From Pseudoalteromonas piscicida (GTDB lineage: Bacteria > Pseudomonadota > Gammaproteobacteria > Enterobacterales > Alteromonadaceae), in contig NZ_CP021646.1 of NCBI RefSeq assembly GCF_002208135.1, positions 3,812,001-3,876,000 on the forward strand: a stretch of DNA of 64,000 bases. The letters are read 5' to 3'. Below are positions 9,201 through 17,601 of this stretch, in pieces. The stretch's first letter is position 1; each line of letters starts with the position of its first letter. The notes beneath the pieces are model-generated. The model had not been told where the DNA came from. It did not search any database and saw only the letters and a program-made list of their open reading frames with translations. The position numbers were made by a program, and so were the translations under genes.

Positions 9201-9623
9201 CGCGATAAGGGAGTTACAGTGCATATCGGTGCTCATGGTCAACGTGAAGGTCTAGCAGCACATTGGGAATTATGGTCAATGGCGCAAGGCGGCTTTACAC
9301 CTTGGCAGGCACTTCGCAGCGGCACAATCGATGGAGCTAGATACTTAGGTATGGACCGTGACCTTGGTACGATTGAACAAGGAAAACTAGCCGATCTTGC
9401 CATCATTGATGGTGACGTACTGTCAAATATTCGTGATTCTGAGAAAGTTGCCTACACCGTGATCAATGGCCGCATCTACGATGCCGCAACCATGAATGAA
9501 ATCGGCAACTATGACAATAAACGTCAGCCTTTCTTCTTTGAAAATGGCGCGCAAACCCAAATGCATCCAGCAACTGCTGAGTACATGGAAGAAAAAGCCC
9601 ATACCTATCATTGGAAACACTAA
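6285..9623 (+). CDS. Secreted TolB-like beta-propeller/amidohydrolase fusion
   Basis: This 1112-residue protein has a signal peptide (residues 1-26, ending QPAVA). A long N-terminal half is made of WD40-like/PD40 repeats (many SPDGK motifs, about residues 50-600). A C-terminal metal-dependent amidohydrolase (about 670-1070) carries the HxH metal motif in PGLIDAHAHG at His740/His742 and a late VHIGAHGQ segment. The architecture matches known fused TolB-family/amidohydrolase proteins of marine Proteobacteria. The substrate is not predictable from the motifs; peptide or imidazolone-like amides are possible. The ATG at 6285 is chosen over an in-frame TTG at 6252 because AAGGGA precedes it. It is monocistronic, with a strong terminator at 9662. 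Confidence 0.85.
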   Translation: MSFFKSPLAIAIGAAVIGLAQPAVADDAITATQAEEKSTKGWDVLNPPGEKQTITIDTNETTWSNLDVSPDGKHIVFDMLGDLYIMPIAGGKATALTSDMGWNIQPKFSPDGKHIAFISDRAGGDNLWVMDVDGQNLRQVSKEVNNIVHNPAWSPDGQYIAVKQGQVTGRTIPGGSIRMYHISGGKGVLVRERLHGAKSQKNVAEPAFSHDGKKIYYSVDATSGVRWEYNKNSLDAVFEIRSWDLATGEEETVIRGAGGAIRPTVSPDGKSIAFVKREDNGNEMIGALYIKDLHSGVETRVYAGLDRDLQEANGAHGNTPSFAYTPDGKSLVFWAKGVFNRVNIASHEVNVIPTRVVAEKQITPALRFAVDVAPDTFKVKLARWSQISPDGETALFQALGYLYVKDIASGKVKRLTKQTDHFEFYPSYSRDGKSIVYTTWNDKELGAIRVVSASGGKGKVITKEPGHYISPSFSPNGKNVLFKKVTGGYLLSGDWSMHPGIYLVDANGGEAKRIIKNGDNPHFGADSERIYFSTMSDETHRELKSVNLNGQEERSHFKGDYVFDFKVSPNGQYVAFIEHFNTFVAPFTSTGKTLSINKGEKAFPVKQVSKYSGDFLNWKADSSALTWAFGPTLYQRKLTDTFAFVDGASDNTDELTAEGIDLSFEQKADKPEGMIALVGGKVVTMRNAENEQEIIDNGVILIKENRIVAVGKQGELDIPSTAKVMDISGKTVIPGLIDAHAHGSYGSYNLQPQQNWNQYSNLSFGVTTIHDPSNNSAEVFSMAELQRTGLTVAPRTYSVGRILYAGHAPGYKTPISNLEDAEFHVKRLKDAGAISVKSYNHPRRETRQQVLEAAKNMEIMVVPEGGSKFQHNMNMIVDGHTGVEHALPIPNIYSDIEQMWGQTNVGFTPTFVVAYGGISGEEYWYQHTNVWENERLMSFVPEYVVKPRSIRPSKAPERHYNHINVAKTAKQLRDKGVTVHIGAHGQREGLAAHWELWSMAQGGFTPWQALRSGTIDGARYLGMDRDLGTIEQGKLADLAIIDGDVLSNIRDSEKVAYTVINGRIYDAATMNEIGNYDNKRQPFFFENGAQTQMHPATAEYMEEKAHTYHWKH

Positions 9624-9660
9624 CAGGTAGCACGATTGAAGAGTGAAACCTTACGTTTAC

Positions 9661-9700
9661 AAGCCCGGCTATCTAGATAGCCGGGTTTTTTATTTTTTGT
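9661..9700 (+). terminator. Rho-independent terminator after the amidohydrolase gene
   Basis: AGCCCGGCTATC pairs with GATAGCCGGGTT across a short loop and is followed by a run of T residues. Confidence 0.85.
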
Positions 9701-9765
9701 CTAGATCTTAACCAATACTGTTCTATGCTGTTATAGGTACTTCCATAGCAACAGGGAATTAGGTT

Positions 9766-12700
9766 ATGTCTGGGTTTTCGCAATTCTTTAACTCTCTTAA
9801 TTTAACTAAAAAGCTGATTTTTGCATTTCTAATCGTCGCGCTCGTGCCATTGATAGTGATTATTTCTATTGCACTCAATACCGCATCGAACGCCATGACA
9901 GCGCAAGTATATTCGCAACTTGGCGCCGTTAGTGAGATCAAAAAAAGCGCGGTTAATCGCTACTTTAAGACCGTTGAGTATAAACTCGATGCCTTTACGG
10001 CAAACCCATTGCTTCCAGTGATTACACAAGAGTTTGTTACCAGCTTTCCTAGTGCTCAGACCGATATTAACTATGCCAAATTATCTCGGTTTTATGATGA
10101 AGTATTTGTACCTAAGTTCAACCAAGAAAACACCGTAGATACCAGTACGACAAAGCTACTCGGTAATATTTCGGAATCAGGACTTACATTGCAAGCGCGC
10201 TATTTGGCCAGTAACCCCTACCCTGTTGGCGAGAAATATAAGCTCATTGAAACTGGACACTTAGATGATTATGACCTTGCTCATCGCAGTTACCATCAGT
10301 ACATGCTTAATATCGCGGAAATTTATGAGTTTTACGATATCTTTATCATCGATCCAAGTAATGGAAACATTGTCTATTCTGTATTTAAAGAAGTCGATTT
10401 TGCGACGTCACTGGAATCCGGTCCGTATGCTAGTAGCAATCTAGCGTCCCTTTATCGAGAACTTAAAAATGCAACTGACCCGACAATCAGTGCCTTTGCA
10501 GACTACAAGCAATATCTCCCCTCTTATAATGCTCCCGCTAGTTTTATTGCCAAACCTATTGTAGTAAATGGCCAAACCGTTGCAATTGTGGCTGCACAGC
10601 TATCCATTGATGCCATCAATGCCATCATGACCGAGCGGGAAGGGTTAGGTAAGAGCGGTGAAACCTATCTAGTTGGCCCAGAAGGTTTGATGCGTTCAGA
10701 TTCTTTCTTGGATCCACAAAATCACTCTGTAGTGAATTCATTTCGATACCCTGAGCGCGGTAAAGTAGCAACGTTTGCTGTCTCTCAAGCATTAAATAAT
10801 CAATCTGGACAACAAGTCATTGAGGACTATAACGGCGAAACCGTGTTATCCGCCTATACTCCAGTAGAAGTCTTTAATACGCGCTGGGCGCTACTTGCTG
10901 AAATAGACGAAGCGGAAGCGTTTGCATCGGTCACCGCACTCTCTCAATACCTGATGGTTATTTTAGCGGTTACCATAGTGTTAGTGTTAATCGTCGCCTA
11001 CTGGTTCTCAAAAACGCTCACCAAACCTGTTCACGAGTTGGTAGAAACCATGAAATCGGTGGAACAAGAAGGCAACTTTTCGTTGCGAGCCCCCATTCGT
11101 AGCCATGATGAGATAGGCAACAGTGCACAAGCATTTAATTCATTACTGGATGCCTTACAACTCTCTATCACTGAAGCTAACCGTGTCATGAATCAAATGG
11201 CCTCGGGCAAGTTTGACGACCGCATCAAAGTACCGTGTCGGGGGGAGCTAGAAACCCTAAAAGAAGCCACTAATCACTGCGCCAATACGTTAAGTCGAGC
11301 GATTTCTGAGCTGAATGAAATTTCCATTGATATGGCAAATGGTCGCTTCGATACAAAACTTAATGCCCCCATGTCTGGCGATTTAGAAAAGCTCAAAAAT
11401 AATATTAACGATTCTTTGGCATCGATTAATTCGACAATGAACGGTATTGTTCATGTGATGACCAATATTGAGCAAGGTAACTTTAAGGAGCAAGTGACGA
11501 TACCCGCTAAAGGCAAATTAGCGCAGCTCAAGGATTCGGTAAATAATTCCGTACGCAGCCTTAGCAGCGCGATTGACGGTATCAGCACGATTATGTCTGC
11601 ACTACGCCAAGGCGACTTTTCTGCGCAACTTGATGCTCCACTCGCAGGCCAATTAGATACCTTAAAACAAGATATCAACTCCAGCATGGCAAACCTAGAC
11701 AGAGTAATGAAAGAAATAGGCACTGTAATGGCTGGCGTCAGCAACGGCGACTTTAAACAACAAGTGGACGTGGCGGCAACGGGCCAACTCGCGCAACTTA
11801 AAGATAATATCAATGCTTCTGTCACCGCCGTTGATGTTGCAGTATCCGAAATCTCTACGGTGATGATGGCCATCAGCCATGGACGATTCGACCGTAACAT
11901 TCAATCTGCGATGTCTGGCCAACTCGATAACCTTAAAAATGACATCAACCGTTCAGTCGAGAACCTCAACCAAGTCGTTGAAGAACTTGGTAGCGTGATG
12001 GGCGCCATGTCCGAAGGAGACTTTAGTCAGAAAATAGAGTTGCCACTACAAGGTCAATTACAACAGCTTAAAGAGAGTGTAAATGACTCGACCTTACAGG
12101 TCTCTGGCGCTATCTCCGAAGTCAGTAGTGTGTTGGCGAATGTTGCTCAAGGCGACTTAAGTAACCAAGTAAACGGTGAATATTTTGGTGTATTTAAGTC
12201 TCTTCAGAATGACACCAACACCACAATTAAAAAGCTCACCAGTGTAATTGAAGGGATCCAAGCCGCAGCAAATTACGTTGCTCAAAGTGCCGGTGAAATA
12301 GCGGCGAGTAACACTGAAATCAGCCAACGCACAGAAGAGCAAGCAGCAAACTTAGAAGAAGCTAGTGCTAGTACTGGCAATATGTTAGATGAACTCACTA
12401 AGGTTTCAAACCAATCAGGTGATGCCGTAGGACTGGCAACAAACGCAGAAAATATAGCCAAAGAAGGAGGCTGTTTATCTGCTCAAACCGTGGCAGCGAT
12501 AATTGAGGTGAACAAAGCCAGTAAAGACATTAATGAGATTGTATCGGTGATTGATGGACTTGCGTTTCAAACCAACCTGCTGGCGCTAAATGCCGCGGTT
12601 GAAGCGGCACGAGCGGGCGAAAATGGCCGTGGCTTTGCAGTCGTTGCAAACGAAGTACGAGAGCTGGCAGGGCGCAGCGCCGCCTCAGCAAAGCAAATTA

Positions 12701-13068
12701 AAGAAATTATCTCTAACAGTAATCAGAAGGTAGAGCAAGGGACTGAACTTGCCAATAGCTCTGGTGAAAAGCTGCAACAAATCGTTGGTGCGGTGAGTGA
12801 TGTCAATAACAACATCATTAAAATCAATGAGTCGACTTCAATGCAGCAGCAAGCCATTAAAGAAGTGGATTTGGTGGTGCAAAGGCTGACAGATCTTATC
12901 CAAGAAAACTCGGCAATTACCGAAGAAACGATGGCGGCTGCGAGACAAATGGCCGAGCAAGCCCAAGAAATGCGCGCTCAATTGAGCTACTTCCGTTTAT
13001 CAAAAAAAGATTACAGCGCCATCGACGGAGAAGGTGAATTGCTTGTACATCAATATAATGCATCTTAG
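9766..13068 (+). CDS. Methyl-accepting chemotaxis protein with tandem HAMP-like repeats
   Basis: This is a 1100-residue chemoreceptor. A first membrane segment (about residues 17-37) is followed by a large periplasmic ligand domain, probably dCache-like (about 38-392). TM2 is at about 395-413, then a classical HAMP domain. Residues 468-827 consist of eight contiguous 45-residue HAMP-like units with a repeating G-x-F/L-x-x-x-[VIL]...G-x-L-x-x-L-K-x-x-[VI]-N pattern. The C-terminal signalling hairpin has the invariant core [19 protein letters not shown] and the [18 protein letters not shown] segment, which contact CheA/CheW. There is no obvious CheR pentapeptide at the end. Most receptors have one HAMP; the long array is unusual. 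No che genes are near. Confidence 0.92.
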   Translation: MSGFSQFFNSLNLTKKLIFAFLIVALVPLIVIISIALNTASNAMTAQVYSQLGAVSEIKKSAVNRYFKTVEYKLDAFTANPLLPVITQEFVTSFPSAQTDINYAKLSRFYDEVFVPKFNQENTVDTSTTKLLGNISESGLTLQARYLASNPYPVGEKYKLIETGHLDDYDLAHRSYHQYMLNIAEIYEFYDIFIIDPSNGNIVYSVFKEVDFATSLESGPYASSNLASLYRELKNATDPTISAFADYKQYLPSYNAPASFIAKPIVVNGQTVAIVAAQLSIDAINAIMTEREGLGKSGETYLVGPEGLMRSDSFLDPQNHSVVNSFRYPERGKVATFAVSQALNNQSGQQVIEDYNGETVLSAYTPVEVFNTRWALLAEIDEAEAFASVTALSQYLMVILAVTIVLVLIVAYWFSKTLTKPVHELVETMKSVEQEGNFSLRAPIRSHDEIGNSAQAFNSLLDALQLSITEANRVMNQMASGKFDDRIKVPCRGELETLKEATNHCANTLSRAISELNEISIDMANGRFDTKLNAPMSGDLEKLKNNINDSLASINSTMNGIVHVMTNIEQGNFKEQVTIPAKGKLAQLKDSVNNSVRSLSSAIDGISTIMSALRQGDFSAQLDAPLAGQLDTLKQDINSSMANLDRVMKEIGTVMAGVSNGDFKQQVDVAATGQLAQLKDNINASVTAVDVAVSEISTVMMAISHGRFDRNIQSAMSGQLDNLKNDINRSVENLNQVVEELGSVMGAMSEGDFSQKIELPLQGQLQQLKESVNDSTLQVSGAISEVSSVLANVAQGDLSNQVNGEYFGVFKSLQNDTNTTIKKLTSVIEGIQAAANYVAQSAGEIAASNTEISQRTEEQAANLEEASASTGNMLDELTKVSNQSGDAVGLATNAENIAKEGGCLSAQTVAAIIEVNKASKDINEIVSVIDGLAFQTNLLALNAAVEAARAGENGRGFAVVANEVRELAGRSAASAKQIKEIISNSNQKVEQGTELANSSGEKLQQIVGAVSDVNNNIIKINESTSMQQQAIKEVDLVVQRLTDLIQENSAITEETMAAARQMAEQAQEMRAQLSYFRLSKKDYSAIDGEGELLVHQYNAS
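11167..12246 (+). repeat. Eight in-frame 135-bp repeats encoding HAMP-like units
   Basis: Units begin at 11167, 11302, 11437, 11572, 11707, 11842, 11977 and 12112, each exactly 45 codons. The DNA has diverged well beyond simple tandem-repeat level, but the protein pattern is kept in register without insertions or deletions. The units alternate somewhat in their linker residues, as in poly-HAMP arrays of fungal group III kinases, where HAMP units come in pairs. Confidence 0.85.
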
Positions 13069-13095
13069 GGCCTGTTGATCTTTGATAATTAAATC

Positions 13096-13127
13096 ATGCC
13101 CAACCAAGCCTTTTAGTTGGGCATTTG
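13096..13127. terminator. Bidirectional terminator between converging genes
   Basis: ATGCCCAAC at 13096-13104 pairs with GTTGGGCAT at 13116-13124. It lies between the convergent chemoreceptor and amidase genes and has T-rich flanks on both sides. Confidence 0.7.
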
Positions 13128-13144
13128 CTGCTTACCAATGTGTA

Positions 13145-13915
13145 TTATGCCAACGTAAATTTATCAGCATCGAAGTGAACTGGGAATTTAGCTTTGTACT
13201 GCTGCAAGTCGCTCAATTTTAACTCTACAGTAATAACCTCAACTTGGTTATCGCGTGCCGAAGCGAGACTATTACCATTGAAGTCAATGGCTTTGGTGCC
13301 GCCGTTATGCGCAGTGCCATACCCATCTTCTCCTACGCGGTTTACCGCAAGCACAAAGCACTGATTCTCAATTGCACGAGCTGTCAGTAAAGTATCCCAA
13401 TGATTTCGGCGAGCAGCCGGCCAGTTGGCAATGTTAATCATCACATCATAGTCATTTTGGTTACGCTGAAATACTGGGAAACGTAAGTCATAGCAGATCT
13501 GCGGTAAGAATTTAATGCCCTTTAATTCGAACACTTCACGGTGCTCACCTGCAACCACAAAATCTCCTTCATTACCCAAACAGAATAAATGTCTTTTGTT
13601 ATATTGAAGTATCTCTCCATCCGGCTGGCACCACACCATACGGTTGGCCTTTTTACCTCCTTGCGGAATCAGTACGCTGCCCGCTACAACAGCCTGAAAG
13701 CGCTGAGCACATTGCTGTAAAAACTCGATGGCTGCATCAGCATAGTGTTCAACGCCCTGCTCTTTTACAGCAAAGCCGGTAGCAAATGTTTCTGGTAACA
13801 AAATTAAATCGCTTGGCTCAACACTTTCTAGCAAACGTTCAATATGCGTAAAGTTGGCCTCGGGTGAAAGCCACTGGATATCCGTTTGAACTAGGGTAAC
13901 GGTTAAAGTTGACAT
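13145..13915 (-). CDS. Carbon-nitrogen hydrolase, omega-amidase (YafV/MtnU type)
   Basis: This 256-residue nitrilase-superfamily protein shows the catalytic triad Glu42 (LLPETFATGF), Lys107 (YNKRHLF) and Cys141 (QICYDLRFP). It resembles E. coli YafV, an omega-amidase that hydrolyses alpha-ketoglutaramate, the by-product of glutamine-dependent transamination of ketomethylthiobutyrate. The gene overlaps the upstream aminotransferase by 13 bases on the same strand, so the pair is probably translationally coupled. It shares an intergenic control region with mtnBCD. In this setting it would remove ketoglutaramate and pull the last step of methionine salvage forward. Substrate assignment rests on family and context. 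Confidence 0.85.
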   Translation of the reverse strand: MSTLTVTLVQTDIQWLSPEANFTHIERLLESVEPSDLILLPETFATGFAVKEQGVEHYADAAIEFLQQCAQRFQAVVAGSVLIPQGGKKANRMVWCQPDGEILQYNKRHLFCLGNEGDFVVAGEHREVFELKGIKFLPQICYDLRFPVFQRNQNDYDVMINIANWPAARRNHWDTLLTARAIENQCFVLAVNRVGEDGYGTAHNGGTKAIDFNGNSLASARDNQVEVITVELKLSDLQQYKAKFPVHFDADKFTLA

Positions 13916-15042
13916 AAACGTTTTGCAGCCTCTTCTAATGTCTGGTTTTCCTTAGCAAAGCATAATCGAATGACTTTGTCTTCAGGTGCTTGTTGGTAAA
14001 AAACGCTGAGTGGCACTGCCGCAACCCCGACTTCTTCCACCAGATAGCGACAAAAGGCAACATCATCAAGATCAGAAATTTTACTGTAATCCAAAAGCAA
14101 GAAATAAGTCCCTTCACTTGGTAATAGCGTAAATCGGCTTGATGCTAACGCCTTAACCAGTACATCGCGTTTTTGTTGGTAAAACGCACTCAGTTCATCA
14201 ACGTGTTCGGGTTGTTCAGCAAGCATATCTGCCAGTGCAAGCTGTGCCGGGGTGAAGCTTGAAAACGTTACATACTGATGGATCTTTCTAAACTCAACAG
14301 TCATTTTCCTTGGCGCTACACAGTAGCCCATTTTCCAGCCTGTACTATGAAAGGTTTTACCAAAACTAGAGATCACAAACGCACGCTCAAACAGTGCTGG
14401 ATCAGCTAATGCACTCAGATGGGGCAGGCCATCAAAGGTAATATGCTCGTATACTTCATCACTGATCAATAACAAGTCATGCTGATTGAGCAGCTGTTTC
14501 AGTTGCTCTAAATCTGACGGCTTCAGCGTTTTAGCCGACGGGTTATGCGGTGTATTGATGATAATAGCACGGGTACTTGGGTTGATACTCGCTGCAACTT
14601 TTTGCCAATCAATTTGGTAATGCGGCGCAGTCAATGCAATATGCACGGCTTTCCCGCCAGCAAGTTCAATTGCAGGCTCATAAGAGTCGTAAGCCGGATC
14701 GAATACAATAACTTCGTCCCCTTCAGATACTATTGCCTGAATTGCCACGAAGAGTGCTTCCGTTGCGCCCGAGGTCACCGTAACCTGTTCTGGTCCTGAA
14801 ACACTCACCTGATAACGACGTTCAATTAATGCCGCAACTTGTGCTTGCAAGCTCGGTACGCCGGCAGAAGGCGAATACTGGTTTTGACCTTCGCGAACAT
14901 AGTGGCTCAGTTGTGATTTGAGGTAATCAGGCGCATCAAACTCCGGAAAGCCTTGCGATAAGTTGATCGCACCATGCTCGTTCGCTAATGCCGTCATTTG
15001 GCTAAAGATACTAATTCCAACCTGAGGTAACTTACTTTTCAC
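13903..15042 (-). CDS. PLP aminotransferase, methionine-forming (YbdL/MtnE role)
   Basis: This 379-residue class I/II aminotransferase has the PLP lysine at about residue 229 in SSFGKTFHSTGWKMGY, together with NTPHNPSA and ISDEVYEH. It is closest in feel to E. coli YbdL, a methionine-glutamine aminotransferase. Placed divergently from mtnBCD and in an operon with an omega-amidase, it most likely transaminates 2-keto-4-methylthiobutyrate to methionine using glutamine, the final step of methionine salvage. Kynurenine aminotransferases have the same fold, so the substrate is an inference. Likely repressed by MetJ through the boxes at 15101-15124. Confidence 0.87.
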   Translation of the reverse strand: MKSKLPQVGISIFSQMTALANEHGAINLSQGFPEFDAPDYLKSQLSHYVREGQNQYSPSAGVPSLQAQVAALIERRYQVSVSGPEQVTVTSGATEALFVAIQAIVSEGDEVIVFDPAYDSYEPAIELAGGKAVHIALTAPHYQIDWQKVAASINPSTRAIIINTPHNPSAKTLKPSDLEQLKQLLNQHDLLLISDEVYEHITFDGLPHLSALADPALFERAFVISSFGKTFHSTGWKMGYCVAPRKMTVEFRKIHQYVTFSSFTPAQLALADMLAEQPEHVDELSAFYQQKRDVLVKALASSRFTLLPSEGTYFLLLDYSKISDLDDVAFCRYLVEEVGVAAVPLSVFYQQAPEDKVIRLCFAKENQTLEEAAKRLCQL

Positions 15043-15100
15043 TACAACACTCTCTTTCTTATGGTGCTAATCGTGAGTGGATGCTATCATTGCTCAAAAT

Positions 15101-15124
15101 AGATGTATAGCCGTCCAAACGCAT
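15101..15124. promoter_or_regulatory. MetJ-like operator, three adjacent met boxes
   Basis: Three contiguous 8-mers in the divergent region match the met box AGACGTCT at 6, 6 and 5 of 8 positions: AGATGTAT, AGCCGTCC and AAACGCAT. MetJ binds such tandem 8-bp boxes with S-adenosylmethionine as co-repressor. The site sits between the aminotransferase/amidase operon and mtnBCD, so it could control both. A similar phased site occurs at 26253-26276. Confidence 0.55.
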
Positions 15125-15144
15125 TTAATTTATAGGTGTAAACT

Positions 15145-15759
15145 ATGCACACACAAGCCGCAAAACTCGCGCTTATCGAAGCAGGTGCTTGGGTTGCTCA
15201 GCAAGGCTGGGTTCCCGCGACTGGTGGTAATTTCTCTATCAAAACAGACTCTGGCTTTGTTGTCACGGCCAGCGGCTTTGATAAAGGTAAATTAACACCA
15301 GAACAATTTCTGGAATTAGACGCCACAGGCACCATCATTGCCGGTAGTGGCAAGCCTTCAGCCGAAACCGCATTGCACCTAAAATTATATGAATTATGCG
15401 TGGGTGCACAGTGTATATTACACACTCACTCCGTTGCTGCGACGGTATTATCACGATTTATTCAAGGCAATCAATTTCAGATCAGTGGTTATGAAATGCA
15501 AAAGTCACTGTCTGGTATTCAATCGCATGAAGAAACCTTATCCATTGCTATTTTTGATAACGATCAGGATATAGAGCAACTAGCACAGCGCGTGGCGCAA
15601 TCTCATCAAACTACACCGGTTATACATGGTGTATTGATCCGAGGTCACGGGTTATACGCAGTGGGCCGTACAGTACAAGAAACTCGTCGTCATATTGAGG
15701 GCTTAGAGTTTTTATTTGCCTGCGAATTAGAACGCATCAAATTGGAGGGGCGTCAATGA
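15145..15759 (+). CDS. mtnB: Methylthioribulose-1-phosphate dehydratase
   Basis: This 204-residue member of the class II aldolase/adducin family dehydrates 5-methylthioribulose-1-phosphate to the 2,3-diketo intermediate of methionine salvage. Zinc ligands His93 and His95 lie in LHTHSVAAT, and a third conserved His falls in IRGHGLYAVG. TGGNFS near residues 26-31 and SAET near 72-75 are also typical. An AGGTG ribosome site precedes the ATG. The stop overlaps mtnC by four bases (ATGA), so mtnB-mtnC-mtnD form one tightly coupled operon. The upstream region carries MetJ-like boxes. Confidence 0.93.
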   Translation: MHTQAAKLALIEAGAWVAQQGWVPATGGNFSIKTDSGFVVTASGFDKGKLTPEQFLELDATGTIIAGSGKPSAETALHLKLYELCVGAQCILHTHSVAATVLSRFIQGNQFQISGYEMQKSLSGIQSHEETLSIAIFDNDQDIEQLAQRVAQSHQTTPVIHGVLIRGHGLYAVGRTVQETRRHIEGLEFLFACELERIKLEGRQ

Positions 15760-16442
15760 TCAAAGCCATTTTAACGGACATTGAAGGGACAATTACCCGC
15801 ATCTCATTTGTAAAAGAGATACTATTCCCATATGCCGCAGCGCATTTGCCGCAATTTATTCGCGACCATCAGCAGGACGCCGCCGTTGCCGAGCAAATTC
15901 GTGCCGTCAGAGCAGAATTGGGTAATGCAGACGCTGATATTGGTACCGTGATTGCCGCGCTACTTGAGTGGATCGCCGCTGATAAAAAAATCACGCCATT
16001 AAAACAGCTACAGGGTCTCATTTGGCAATTTGGCTACACAAACGGCGATTTTACTGGACACTTGTATGAAGATGCCTACCAGTTTTTAACACAACAAAAA
16101 GCGAATAGCCGCAACCTCTACGTGTATTCGTCAGGTTCAGTGAAAGCGCAGCAGCTACTTTTTGCGCACTCAGACTATGGTGACATTCGCCCGCTATTTA
16201 GTGACTACTTTGATACTAAAGTGGGTGCTAAGCAGGAAGTTTCGGCGTATCAGAATATTATTACAGCCCTACCGTACGAAGCGGAGCAAATTCTCTTTTT
16301 AAGCGATGTCGTCGCGGAGTTAGACGCAGCAAAAGCCGCAGGTATGAAAACCTTGCAGTTATTTAGAGATGCGCAAGCAACCTCACCTGAGCATCCAGTT
16401 ATATCAAGTTTTGATCATTTTGATGAAGGGGCATTTTTATGA
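15756..16442 (+). CDS. mtnC: Enolase-phosphatase E1 (acireductone synthase)
   Basis: This 228-residue HAD-superfamily enzyme catalyses both enolisation and dephosphorylation of 2,3-diketo-5-methylthiopentyl-1-phosphate to acireductone. HAD motif I is LTDIEGTIT (residues 6-14) with the nucleophile Asp8. Motif II is YSSGSVKAQ, and motif III/IV sits in LFLSDVVAELDAAKAAGM. The helical cap between 20 and 120 is of the expected size. Four-base overlaps at both ends link it to mtnB and mtnD. Confidence 0.93.
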   Translation: MIKAILTDIEGTITRISFVKEILFPYAAAHLPQFIRDHQQDAAVAEQIRAVRAELGNADADIGTVIAALLEWIAADKKITPLKQLQGLIWQFGYTNGDFTGHLYEDAYQFLTQQKANSRNLYVYSSGSVKAQQLLFAHSDYGDIRPLFSDYFDTKVGAKQEVSAYQNIITALPYEAEQILFLSDVVAELDAAKAAGMKTLQLFRDAQATSPEHPVISSFDHFDEGAFL

Positions 16443-16981
16443 GTCAACTGACTATCTACCAGGTACAGAATCCAAGCCAAGCTTTACAACAAGAGCAAGA
16501 CGCAAACATCATCGCATCTTTGCTCGCAGAGCATGGTGTACGCTTTGAACAATGGCAGACTAGCACCGATATCACAGCAGCAATGTCACAAAACGACATT
16601 ATTAATGCCTACCAGAGTGATATTGAAAGACTAAAAGCGCAAGGCGGTTATCAAACCGTCGACGTGATTTCGCTCGCAAAGGGCAACCCTAATGCCGCAG
16701 AGTTGCGACAAAAATTTCTTTTTGAACATACTCATAGCGAAGATGAAGTGCGTTTTTTTGTTAAAGGACAAGGACTATTCTGCTTACACTTAAACGATAA
16801 GGTTTATCAAGTTTTATGTCAGCAAGGCGACTTAATCTCTGTGCCAGAAAATACGCCTCATTGGTTCGATATGGGTAGCGATCCAGAATTTACAGCCATT
16901 CGCCTATTCAATAACCAAGAAGGTTGGGTTGCGAAAAGCACGGACTCTGAAATTGCAAAACAGTTTCCCTTACTTGATTAA
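16439..16981 (+). CDS. mtnD: Acireductone dioxygenase
   Basis: This 180-residue cupin carries all four metal ligands: His97, His99, Glu103 and His141 (HTHSEDE and NTPHWFD). With Fe2+ the enzyme makes 2-keto-4-methylthiobutyrate and formate; with Ni2+ it gives the off-pathway carbon monoxide product. It is the last gene of mtnBCD and its product is the substrate of the aminotransferase encoded divergently. Length is normal for the bacterial form. Confidence 0.95.
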   Translation: MSQLTIYQVQNPSQALQQEQDANIIASLLAEHGVRFEQWQTSTDITAAMSQNDIINAYQSDIERLKAQGGYQTVDVISLAKGNPNAAELRQKFLFEHTHSEDEVRFFVKGQGLFCLHLNDKVYQVLCQQGDLISVPENTPHWFDMGSDPEFTAIRLFNNQEGWVAKSTDSEIAKQFPLLD

Positions 16982-17006
16982 TTAAAGTCTATAAATACTC
17001 ACAGTG

Positions 17007-17402
17007 TTAACGAAGCACTGTGGGTGCTCGCTTATGCATGCTAGGCTCACAACCTTCAACAAAATACACACCTATATGGTTATCACGATAAGCATGATTA
17101 TATTTACCGAAAAAGTCTGCCTGAAACTTAAATCCAGCGTTATCTAACTCAATCAAAAGTTTATCTACGACATCCCAGGACATTGTCAGTGGTGAAAAAA
17201 GCAGAGTATTTGTGTGCATACCAGTTGGAATTTCGGCCTCAGAGGACGATATAACTAAGCTATCTGTCGCATCGATAAACAGTTGTTCAAACACCTGAGG
17301 GGGGCAACTTGCCACTATATGGATGTAGGTTTTTTGCGGGTGAATAGAGTGGCAACCGCATAAGGCCAGTACAACCACACCTATAATGAACCATCGCTTC
17401 AT
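17007..17402 (-). CDS. Small lipoprotein of unknown function
   Basis: This 131-residue protein begins MKRWFIIGVVVLALCGC, a lipoprotein signal with Cys17 as the likely lipidated residue. The mature part is a compact alpha/beta domain with two further Cys residues and no motif I recognise. AAGGAAAG precedes the ATG. It is convergent with mtnD. A 7-bp stem (17000-17006 with 17016-17022) overlaps its stop codon and may serve as a weak terminator. Confidence 0.65.
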   Translation of the reverse strand: MKRWFIIGVVVLALCGCHSIHPQKTYIHIVASCPPQVFEQLFIDATDSLVISSSEAEIPTGMHTNTLLFSPLTMSWDVVDKLLIELDNAGFKFQADFFGKYNHAYRDNHIGVYFVEGCEPSMHKRAPTVLR

Positions 17403-17601
17403 TAGCGACTTTCCTTACTTCGAAATTCCCATAGTAGAGTAGCATGTCCCTAAAACTAAAATGAAGGTTTTGTGACCATGCAATAACAGGAAACTGTTAA
17501 TTTCTAAGGATATAAGTAATAACATCTGAATATTATTTTAAAATCTTTGATAATATCGCAATTCGTATATCCGCCTTTCTGATCACTAATTTGGTATTTT
17601 C

